Shown here: positions 21,089 through 30,586 of the stretch, in pieces
Layout of the letters: each line of letters starts with the position of its first letter
Numbering within the stretch: the first letter of the stretch is position 1
Source: Lolium rigidum
Lineage: Eukaryota; Streptophyta; Magnoliopsida; Poales; Poaceae
Assembly (NCBI RefSeq): GCF_022539505.1
Contig: NC_061511.1
Coordinates: forward strand, 32,374,620 to 32,438,619
Reading direction: 5' to 3'
Length of the DNA: 64,000 nucleotides
The notes under the pieces: generated by a model
Told to the model about the DNA's origin: nothing
Databases searched by the model: none
What the model saw: the letters and a program-made list of their open reading frames with translations, nothing else
Position numbers and translations under genes: made by a program

Positions 21089-21956
21089 TTGTTGAATATA
21101 TTAGCAAATTTCCCCATGATTTAATCAAAGAAAACAGTAGAAAAAACATGACTAAATTTTTTGAGACTAAACTAGTCATGCAAATCACCATAGAATAGAA
21201 TAAAGGAGCAACAAGTCTAAACAGATTGACAAGAGCAATGTGTTTCATGACAGTGAGCCTGAACATGTTGCTAGGAGAAGGAAGAACATCATGATCTCAT
21301 AAAAGGAAGGCAAGAACACATACGGTCCAGAAGAGGAACCAGCGGTGGTGTTGTCGCCGTTGAGAGCCATGTCGCTGAAGAGGTTGCTGATGTCGGGGAA
21401 GAAGTCGTCGTTGAGAAGTCTTGAGCGGCGGCGCAAAGCTCTGGAACCGAGTTGTAGGCGCATATGGTGGTGTGTCTCGTCGTGTATCTCTGGGGAGGAG
21501 AAACCTCTTTTATAGGCACAGAGAGAGGAGCTGAACATGCCACGCGAGGAGATGAAACGAAGGACCAGGGAGGTGAACCGAACAGGCAGCAGCCGAAGCT
21601 GAACAGTCTTCGTATTCAAAACCCACTAAAAGATTTCAGATTCTTGCGTCTGTTCGGCTTGAGGCATTCCCGCAACCCGCGGCGCGACGTGTCGTGACGA
21701 GGCGAGCGAGCGGCGGTGGCGTCGGAGGAGGAGCGCGCGTGTGGTCATCTCCTATTTCCTCCTATTATTTCTCTCATACAAATGGTATGAAGAGCTCTCC
21801 TTATAAGCTGCTCCAACTCTTCTTCAACTAGCAATGTGGGACTAAACTTTTGTCCCACCCCTGCCATGCATGAATAGGCCATGTGGGCCTCTAGGATTTA
21901 TTAGGAATTTCTGGAATATTTATTGTATTGGTCCAATATGGGCCAAAATTCCAACA
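21089..21956 (-). repeat. 5' LTR of the degenerate copia
   Basis: About 868 bp, starting TGTTGGAATTTTGG and ending ATATTCAACA. It is followed directly by gag-coding sequence rather than a TGGTATCAGAGC primer site, so the leader between LTR and gag has been deleted. Confidence 0.9.
21508..21514 (-). promoter_or_regulatory. TATA box in the 5' LTR
   Basis: The minus strand reads CCTATAAAAGAGG, a strong plant TATA context. The segment carrying it is missing from the 3' LTR, where the flanking sequences join directly. Confidence 0.6.
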
Positions 21957-22808
21957 ATATATGCGTGCAAGGATTAAAAATGCTGGGAGAAACCGGCACA
22001 TCAGTGGATCTCGAGAGGCTGATGTATATTATTTTTACAAATTTACTTACAATTACACAAGAATTATAACTAGATTCTCTAAGTGCTTCCCACCCACTGG
22101 TCCTTACCTAATCATCTGTTGACGTGGTCTTCCGCTATTGACGTTTGCGACTAAGAAAAAACATGGGGGCTGGGTGAGTACGATAAATCATATTCAACAA
22201 ACCAATTATACACAATAATATAAAATATAAAATAGAAATGCTTTTCAGAAACCAGGTGGTTATAGTAATTAGACAATTTAAAATGCATGGTGCCACACAT
22301 AAAAGTAAGCGTTTTCAACCCGGGGGCAAGGGGTGAAATTCCACGCTTTTACGCGGGTACTCCAACGTTGACAGCCTCGACTAGCACCACACGGGCGCTA
22401 GAAGAGCAGAGCTCTTTAACCCACTAGAACCCGGACACCTGAACATATTAATGTCGATCGCTCCTACGGATCCATCATCGATATGTTCCACACACGGCCG
22501 TTCTCAGCGGAGAACTCAGATAGTCCCATACCTGAACTGTGCCCGGTACAATATGTTTACCTTCGTAGCACCAAGTTTTATCATATAAAAACATGTATCT
22601 CTCATGTTGATCACTTCCTCTTAATACTCCTCTAATATCCGTTTCGTACCGGTGGCTCCAGCGGATCTATCACCCTATACCGACAAATATCTTCGATACC
22701 ATCTACCAACTACGGTATCATGTATTTAACAGCAATATATATTCTACAAAGATACATGATAGGGTATAAAGCAGCTGAAGTCTCGGCATAGAAATACAGA
22801 TCGATGGA
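21957..22808. other. transposon-like noncoding sequence, family not recognised
   Basis: No coding frame, terminal repeat or tandem array was identified. The composition and the similar wording of the 17082-17269 flank (both contain TCGAGAGGC) suggest the copia landed in an older element. Confidence 0.3.
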
Positions 22809-22817
22809 TATTTTAAT

Positions 22818-23010
22818 GGGAAATACTTTTGTACACCCACGCATGGGTGTGGGTGTTTCCATCACCGTCCATTTATTCCTTGAGATTCGTGCCCACCATG
22901 GTAGATGGAAAGATTCCTTTCTCTCTCCTCTTTTTATCCGAATCTCAAAGCACAATGGACGGTGCCGGAAACACCCACACCCATGCGTGGGTGTACAAAA
23001 TCCACTCTCC
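22818..23010. mobile_element. Mutator-type MITE, 193 bp
   Basis: Inverted ends of about 60 bp: both read TTTTGTACACCCACGCATGG and then a shared GTGTGGGTGTTTCC...CACCGTCCAT. It is flanked by a 9-bp duplication TATTTTAAT (22809-22817 and 23011-23019). With only ~70 bp between the arms it could fold into a near-complete hairpin. There is no coding content. Confidence 0.9.
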
Positions 23011-23301
23011 TATTTTAATAGAAAACCAGCAGACATAAACGGATGACAGTATAATTACTGCTATCCTCCACTCTCGCGTCGGCTCTACTCTATATTTCAT
23101 CAACTGTAGAACCCGCAAGAACATGGCTACGATCTCTCACTCACTCATACACTATTTCTCTCAGCGCATGCAACAGAGATCTCTCTTAGTCTGGCTCTCA
23201 CTCTCTGGCTTTCAGTCTAGTGATTTTGGTTCGTGTGTGTGAAGTGCAGCTATCTAAAGGTATAATAGATGCCCCCATAGGGGGTCTCACAATGATTTGA
23301 G

Positions 23302-25667
23302 GGCAGAGGTGACGCTCGGCGGGGCCCCTTTTCCTCTCCCGTGCCGCTACAGTAACCCTCGCCTGTGTTGAGAGTCAGCCGTTCGCCGCTGTGGTCGCCG
23401 GCCCGACCCAGAATCCTCTCCGTCGGCGCTGCCGGCCGGAGCGGAGGATGGAGAGGAGCCTGGCCACTTGTACATAGAAGTTTAGGTTGCTGCTCTTCAA
23501 GATCTACCCCTGTGGAGTCTGGGAGTAGGAGGCCGGCACTACTAGGAAAAGGTCTATAGCTATAAAAGTTACCGCCGGTGCACCAAACATATGATACGCC
23601 GGTGCTATTTACCGCCGGCGCACCAATTATGCGTGCGCCGGTAGTACCTTGATATTGCCGGCGCACCCGCAGTCTTCGTGCGCCCGTGATATTGGAGGCT
23701 CGGACCAAGGTTGCTAGCCAGGCTACGCTGCCGGCGGATGAAAACAGCATGCGCCAGGGATGATGACAGTTTTGCCGGCGACCTAAAAGAGAGTGCGCCA
23801 GCAGCGATATACGGATAAGATTAAAAAAATAAAAAAACACCACGTCCCCACGTCCTGCGCGTGGCACACGAGCCTTCTCGCACACACCAGACACCACCCG
23901 TCCCCATCCCTCTCTTCTAGTCTTCTATCTCTCTCTCACAGAGTCTTCCTCTCACCAGATTCTTCCTCTCACCACCGCATCTCCCGCCGCCTCCCTCGCT
24001 GTCCTCACGTCGCCGTCGCGAGCAGAGCCAAGGTCGGCAGGCAGAGCCGCGGTCGCGGGTTGAGCCGAGGACGGCGCTGTTCCACGGCTCTGGCTGGTTG
24101 ACCAACCGATCCCCCCGTCGTCGTCCTCGTCGGGCCGCGGGAGACGCCTCCACCGAGGTGCGCGTCCGGCAGGCAGCTCCAAGAGCGAGCGGCGGTTCGT
24201 TGGAGGGTCCCTGCGTGCTCGCGTTTCAGGTACCTCCGCCTTCTAGCGCTGCTTGAGGACCGCTACACCATCGAGGCGGCTACAGGCGGGGGCGGGCGAG
24301 GGGGCGGGCGAGGCGGCGTGCGCGGTGTGCGGTGGCGCCCGATTCGTCGTGCTCCCAGGCAGGGAGCACCTCCGCGACTGGCGTACTAAGGGGGAGAAGG
24401 CGGCGACGGCCAGCGCTGCAAGGACGACGATAGTTCAGATCGGTGGAAGAAGAGAAGTACCCGATTGCTTTTTTCTTTTGTTTTTAGGGAGCTGTTTGTA
24501 AATGTTTTGGCCAGTTGTAATCTCTTTTACTGCTCTGTAATAATGAAAGCACAAGCATCACGTGGACAGCCTGGCGCTGCAGATGCATGCGGGGCGGTTG
24601 GCCCTGCTTTTTTTTATTCCCAAAAAGTTATAGCACCGGCGAACTAACGTGCTGCGCCGGCGGTAGCTCCATATAGTGCAGGCGAACCAAGTGGTGCGCC
24701 AGCGATATGCAGTTATCACCGGCCTGTTGCCACCGGCGTGGACATGTGCGCCGGCAATAGCAGAAAATGGTGCGCCAGCAATAGGCTATTTCCTAGTAGT
24801 GCGGATCTCCTCGGCCAGATCCGGTCCGTCCTCACCTTCTTCTTCGACGCTGCTCCTCTCTGGTGGCAGGAATGGCGGCAGGCGGTGAAGAAGCGGTGCG
24901 GCATCTCCAACAATAAGGCCATCTACTACCTCCCTCGTCATCTGGTTTGGTTGTGCTGGAGCAAAACCAAACTCCAGATCTTCGGCTTCTCCGAGCTTAT
25001 CCATGGTGGAAAGGCGAAGGAAGAAGAAGACCTGAGGATGGCTTCGTCAATAAGCTCCTCTGGGTGTGCCATAGCCGGCTTCATCTACGCCTACCTCCCC
25101 GAATCCGTGGCAGGTTCGTCGGGTTCGATGGTAGGCCGATTTCTTCGTCACGGTTTTGGTACGCCCGTGCTGCTCCCTCGACCTAGTCTCCTCTGCTCTT
25201 CTCTCTGGTCCCGAGCGTCATGGTGGCGACGAAATCAGGAGAGTGTAAGGTGGTTGTGAAGAGGAGGTGGCGCCGGAGTTCTTCAGAAGCAATTTTCTCG
25301 AGCAACACATCGGCGGCATTTCTGCCGTTCGTCATCCACGCCGGTGAAGTCCGGCCATATTTCAACCTCCATCAGAGGCCCTTTTTGAGGTATGCTGTCG
25401 CGTCCAACGCCGGCTTTGAAGCAAGTGGTGTCGTCCCCGCTTTGGAGTCCGACGGCGACATGGATGGCCTTGTGCTCATCGGAGGGGAAAGATAAGGACC
25501 TGATTGCTTCTGCATAGCTTTTAGTGGGGTCTTTTCTGCAAATACCAGGGGCCTATGTATTATTTCTATTTTTATGGGGTCCTTTGTAATGATTTGTACA
25601 CCCACCGAGTGGAATATATGAAGCTTCTACGCCCTTCGGGGCGCTCCGTGTTTCCAGAAAAAAACCG
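23302..25667 (+). mobile_element. retroposed sequence (LINE-mobilised) with A-tail, split by a CACTA
   Basis: Flanked by the 10-bp direct repeat ATGATTTGAG (23292-23301 and 25668-25677), with a run of seven A residues just before the right copy. The ~1.1-kb content without the CACTA is GC-rich at the 5' end and has stretches such as WWQEWRQAVKKRC and ESDGDMDGLVLIGG. It ends in a transcript-like 3' region (GTGGAATATATGAAG...). It may be a processed gene copy or a non-autonomous L1 derivative. No domain was recognised. Confidence 0.55.
23537..24801. mobile_element. non-autonomous CACTA transposon, 1265 bp
   Basis: It starts CACTACTAGGAAAAGG and ends CCTAGTAGTG, with 3-bp target duplication CGG on both sides (23534-23536 and 24802-24804). 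Subterminal repeats of the type CGCCGGCGCACC or GGTGCGCCAGC occur at both ends. The interior holds a GC-rich captured gene-like stretch (about 23900-24530) with an open frame including EAACAVCGGARFVVLPG, and a 3' end-like TAATAATGAAAGC. The captured gene was not identified. There is no transposase. Confidence 0.92.
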
Positions 25668-25904
25668 ATGATTTGAGCATGTGGACCATCGGATCTTTTC
25701 ATCGGTGCATCTGTCCGTTCATTTTGGGCACTCCTCTCACTAGCTAACCCCATGCAATGGCCGATTGTTACCCGCCTCCGGCTGCATGTGGGCCTCACAT
25801 TTGCCGGCCCCGCACGTCAGCCACTACGGCTGGGATCTCTGTCGGTGCGCATTGGCGTCGGGTAGTGGATCTCCACCCCCAGGGGTATTTTCGGTCTTTC
25901 AGCG

Positions 25905-26945
25905 CTGCCTGGTATAAAACCGAGCCCCCAGGGTAAAAAAACCACTAGTCGCCTTTCTCATGCCCCCTCGCGCCCCTGCCCCTGCCCCGTTCTTGTCGCC
26001 GTCACGGGGGAACTGCACGTGTGCTGGCCGCCGCCTCGAGCCGCCTCCAGCCCTAATCACTCCCTCTCCAGGTCGCCGCCTTGAGCCGCCGAATAGCACG
26101 AGCGTTGGCCGCCATCTCGACCCGCTTTTGGCAAGAGCATCATGGGGAGGATCCCTAGGCCAGCGGAGAGACGACGACGACCAGACAGTGCCAATAGGAG
26201 GAGAAGAGGTCTCATGGGGAGGATGGGTTCAGAACGCCGAGATTTATCCATCCTCAAAGACCTAGGTGAGATTTTTTCCTTTGATTTGTTCATCTCCAGT
26301 TTGTCCATCTATTCTTGGTTATTCAGAGCTCGATCTGTCGCATGAGAGGGGATGAAGGGACGGGAAGGCTGCTTTGGAGGAGGGGAGTCGTCGTCCAGCG
26401 GTCTGGAGGAAGAGGTGCTAGGCGGTGGAGGAGGGGCTTCACCGGCGGCGTGGAAGGATCTTCACCGGTCGCAGGAGGAGGAGAATTGATGGCGGCAACC
26501 TGTGCTTCCTCCTGGCGAAGGTTGCGCAGCCTCGTCCAGTACATGGTGCAGCAACTCGACAAGAAAATGGGACGGCAGCGGTTTGACCAGGGAGGAGGCA
26601 GCCATTCCCGACCGCATAGCACGCAGCGACGAAGCACTTCTCCTGCTGGCCAGGAGCGCACTCCCCGCCGGCCGCTGCACATCAGGTATTCTCTAACCCC
26701 TTTCTTCCAGTTCTCGGCTCGTGCGATTGTCTGTCTCGTCTAGCTATGTGCATGTGCGTGTTCTGTGTTGTGCAATTGGCTCGAGCTATGCAAAGTTAGA
26801 TTTATCTAAATTCTAATGGTTGTGTGTGTTGTGCACCAATTTTTCTGGTGAACCATAGGCGGAGGAGCAAGGTGGAGTTACCGCTCCTGAAATTTCTGAT
26901 GTATCCGTCAGGACCGTGCAGCGTGAGGGGCCAGTATGAACCCAT
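25905..26945 (+). other. possible spliced transcription unit, product unknown
   Basis: A TATA-like GGTATAAAAC at 25911-25920 precedes an open frame from the ATG at 25960 (MPPRAPAPAPFLSPSRG). Splice-like donors occur at 26264 (CTAG/GTGAGATT) and 26684 (CATCAG/GTATTC), with acceptors at about 26328 (TTATTCAG) and 26860. GC content is high in the proposed exons and low between. No single frame joins all parts and no domain was recognised, so it may be a non-coding or captured unit. Confidence 0.3.
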
Positions 26946-29190
26946 GGGTATGAAGTGGTTTTCTTATCCCCTTTATGTACTCCATCAAATATTAGAGTAG
27001 CAGGTAGTACTACACATCATTTAAAAAAAATATTGGAACACCGAACCAATCTGCAATTTCCAGCTTCCTCTGTGTATGAACATAATTCAGTGCCACTGTT
27101 ACACATCCAGCATGGCCATTTCTTTTCCAAGGCCTGCCCATATCCACCATCCCAAATTATGGACATTTCTTTCACCCACTTCAGTCGGCAGTGAACAACT
27201 GACATTTTGTAGTTGTTTAGAGTTTCCGTAAATAATTTACTCTGGCATGTCTCTCTGAAGGTAAAACTCCAACTTGCCAAATAGCTAAGTAACATATGCA
27301 TTTTATTTTGTTCCAGGTCTTCGCAAGATTTCTGAAGTCCAGAACAATGTCTTTGGAAGATGTTTGAAGCCACAACAATGTCTTTACAAGATGCCTAATG
27401 CCCAGAACAATGTCTGTCAATATTTCAATTCAGTTTCTCTGAAAGCAAATATGTAAAATACTCTAGCAATCATGCTCTATTGCTCTCACTTTTAACACAC
27501 GTAAAAAGCTTGTTAGTGCATATAAATTCAGATCAGAGATAGTTGTATTCAACAAGCATGCATTGCATTCAATTTTTTTTGTCTGTAGCCATTCACATAT
27601 TACAACAACCAATTCACATGACCCAGTCAAAATAAACTATCTTCTATTACATCAAAAATTACAGTGACGTGCTCATTTACATTTGATTCTCTAGCTCTGC
27701 TTCCCCTATTGTTGCCGCATACTTGGACGGCGTCTCACACACGGTCGTCTACTCTCCTAGCTACCTGGTGCACTGCTGCCCGCTTCTACTTTCATCCTCC
27801 GCTACTTATACCCCACTCTGTCAACACACTATAGCGACCACTCCCATAGCACCGAAAATACCCATATTTAAAAATAAAGGAAGTCAGCATATGAAAAGTA
27901 CCTTTATTGATTTTTCAATATTTATTGAGGCTCTTTCTCAGCATGGAGATAACTGAGCATTGCCTATTTCTGTGTGTCTGGAGAGAAACATCACACTGAA
28001 CATGCAACATGGAGTGGACTAGGAAGGATGAGAAGCCTCTCTTGGCAGCGCTTGTCTGAACTTATTGTGCTGGTGCTTTTCTGAACTTATTGTACTGGTT
28101 ACTTAATACTACTATGAAATCTGTTAGTTGCATCGATTTTCAGCTCTCGTAGTTGTTGTTGTGGTGATGAATGATCTTAAAAAAATGTGCATTATCTTTT
28201 GCTTGGTTGTCTCTGCAGCTCTTCTGATTATGCTGGTCACTACCACTGGACTGCTAACTCAAGTTAAATATACTGGGTACTAGCTTTATTGGTCCGTCAA
28301 TTTTCTTTTTCTTCCTTTTTAGATCCATTTTGTGAGGTCATGTAATTTTGATTCATTGATGTAATTTTGGGAGGTCATCTATTTTCAATTGGTGTATATA
28401 GTTTGTTTTGATATTGGTTTTCTAGAAAAATCTAACACCTAACTTCGGTATTTTGTTCACGTGTCAATTTTTTATTTTAAACCGAAATTGTTTGAAAATT
28501 TTAATTTGACATCATGAATATTTGATTTGATCATACATGAATATTTCTATAGAGGGTAAAATTATGCCCAAACAATTTGTCGCATGAAACATGTTTATTT
28601 GTTGAGATAATTTCTAAAAGTTCCAAAAAGGATTTAATTTGTGACGAATCATATTTTTCTACAGAAGGATTTAAAAGTTTCAAAAGGCGTTGCATTTTCT
28701 TAAAATTAAATATTATGTTAATAACATATTATTATTTGAAACACCAATATCTGAGTAAATTATTTGAAATGTGAAAATAAAAAAATGGGGTTTATTTTCG
28801 GTAAAAGCCCAGGTTTTCTTCGGAAACCAAAAATGGAGCCTGAGCTCCATGCTTGCCATTTTTTAAAGCAATTCTAAATCCACATTTTTAAATTAAGAAA
28901 CACAAAACGTAAACTCCTATGTCGAGATAATATTGAACTCTGCCAGCATGCAAAATCGTAATTCAAAAGTCATTAGATTCTAGGCTAGACAAAAGTGACA
29001 AATTTCGAAATTTTGAAATATCTAGTGTTCATCGCACCCATATCCACGCATTTGCCATTTTTTTCTTAGCCTAGAATGCAACGAATTACGGATTGGTTTT
29101 TAAAAACTACTAGATTTCATCATTTTCTACATCTGGGATTAGTTTCAATTTTCTTGAAGCTTTCAAATGTCATTTTCGAATTTTCATGTT
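26946..29190. other. AT-rich, no confident features
   Basis: The word CCAGAACAATGTCT and near variants occur three times within 27348-27415. A minus-strand frame at 27017-27373 (118 residues) has protein-like wording but no recognised family. The rest (27420-29190) shows no coding character or terminal repeats. Confidence 0.3.
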
Positions 29191-29208
29191 TTCTCATTTT
29201 TGGGCGGT

Positions 29209-29339
29209 ACTGTTGTTAGCAGTGCGGGAGCGCCTGCTGCCCACCCGGGCTCGAATCCTCGGATTGACTGGTGTTCAGGGAGCTTTCTTCTATAAAGCTA
29301 CGCCAGCCAGGACTTGTACTGGCGGGTCGCATTTTTTTG
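29209..29339 (+). mobile_element. tRNA-derived SINE, ~131 bp
   Basis: Flanked by an 18-bp target duplication TTCTCATTTTTGGGCGGT (29191-29208 and 29340-29357). It has an A-box-like TAGCAGTGCGGG and a B-box-like GGCTCGAATCC about 40 bases further on, and ends in a T-run (ATTTTTTTG). Poaceae SINEs of the p-SINE1/Au type are this size and end in T-rich tails. It would be transcribed by RNA polymerase III and moved by LINE proteins. The family name is not certain. Confidence 0.82.
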
Positions 29340-29427
29340 TTCTCATTTTTGGGCGGTGAGCCAGCGCCCGGCCCATGTTAGTACGTCTCTGGTATGGGAC
29401 GGCTACACACTCACTTAGGGCATCGAC

Positions 29428-29678
29428 ACGGCCAGGCTGATAAGATAGCTGAACAGGAAGACCCGACAGCAAAAAAGAAGTTGGACATGGTTTCAGATCC
29501 ATCTAAGGAAGGAAACGAGAAGGTGCCACCACCGCCTCCAGTTTATGTGCCACCAAAGGACAAGAAGCGCATGAAAAAATCAGCTACAACAGCAGTAGGC
29601 AAAGATGGCACAACCAACAACAAGGTGAACCCTGATGCTAAACAGGCGGCCTCCAGTGGGGAGGACCGCCAGGCATAA
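29428..29678 (+). CDS. LINE ORF1 (gag-like), C-terminal fragment
   Basis: The open frame reads ADKIAEQEDPTAKKKLDMVS and then a Pro-rich, Lys-rich tail (PPPPPVYVPPKDKKR), ending at TAA. The stop overlaps the ORF2 start as TAATG (ATG at 29678), an arrangement suited to reinitiation. In plant L1 elements ORF1 binds the RNA. Only the basic tail is left because the 5' end was never copied. Confidence 0.75.
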
Positions 29679-29725
29679 TGAGTGCCTTCACCTGGAATGG
29701 CCGTGGAGCTGGCATGGCTGCGACC

Positions 29726-30511
29726 ACTGGCGGAGCTTAGTGGAGTCAAACCCGGGCCATGGCCCGCCCAGCCCAGTGAGAAAAAAAGTTGTATACCTCT
29801 GCCTCTCTGTGAAAAGCCAACTAAGGCGCTAATTTGGCCCAGTGAAAAGGGGAGAGGTTCATCTGTTTCCAATCCAGTCGTTGTTGTCGATTATTTTCCT
29901 GCCCGATCCGGTCGGTGCTAGGCCGCTAGCTAGGCAGATGTCGATGTCGATCTGCCGTGAGCCGGTGACTGAGCAGCTGATGCATCATGTGAACTGCCGA
30001 AGAGAATCGACGGCAACCATGCAGCAGCAAGCAGCACGCGCGGGTATCCGCTGCATAGGCACCATCCCCAAATCCGCAATTCCCAGCCAACAACAGATGC
30101 AGGCCGGCAAACGGCCAGAAAACTTGCAGCGGCGGCAATTCGGAGACCCATTCCACAAGCTCTTATCTCCTCGTGTCATCTACCTTCCCCGCAAAAAAAA
30201 ATCTACCTTCTTCGATTTTTCTGCTGTAGCTCAGGCAGCTGGTCCAATTCTCCCTAGGCGCATGGCACAAGTGAGAGGCGAGAGGTAACTCACTTTCCTC
30301 AAATGGCTTCACAGCAGTATCATTGCAGCTTGATTGCAAATAAATTATTTGTTAACTATTTGGTAGCATGAATAATTTATCGGCTATTGTTTACAAATTG
30401 CAATATAGGTACTATATACAAGGGTAGTCAAATAAGAATTGATTTAGCTTTAGAGCAAATCTTTGTGCTCTGGTTTGGCCCGCCCACGATTTTCTTTCAA
30501 GCTCCGCCACT
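29726..30511. mobile_element. non-autonomous TIR transposon inside LINE ORF2, 786 bp
   Basis: The ends are A(C/G)TGGCGGAGCTT inverted, with a 10-bp direct repeat GGCTGCGACC on both sides (29716-29725 and 30512-30521). The GTGGCGGAGC end is common in plant hAT-like elements, but a 10-bp duplication is longer than the 8 bp of hAT and closer to Mutator, so the superfamily is open. The interior is GC-rich near 29900-30180 without a recognised domain. It separates ORF2 codons 1-16 from the rest. Confidence 0.85.
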
Positions 30512-30586
30512 GGCTGCGACCATTCGTGAGCTTCGTGACTTTGCACGAAGATATGCCCCTCTATCTTATGTGTCGTTGAGACTCAG

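Larger units (their letters stand above)
17270..21956 (-). mobile_element. degenerate Ty1/copia element with two LTRs
   Basis: In minus orientation it has a 5' LTR at 21956-21089, gag-pol remnants, a polypurine tract next to the 3' LTR, and a 3' LTR at 18219-17270. Most of the reverse transcriptase and all of RNase H are deleted. No clear 5-bp target duplication was seen (flanks CATTA and ATATA), and the usual primer site is absent. The two LTRs differ by large indels. It is therefore old or rearranged and cannot move on its own. Confidence 0.9.

Noticed and set aside
29209..29339. A functional tRNA gene
   Set aside because: Only A- and B-box-like sequences are present, no cloverleaf can be drawn through the body, and an 18-bp target duplication marks it as a SINE.
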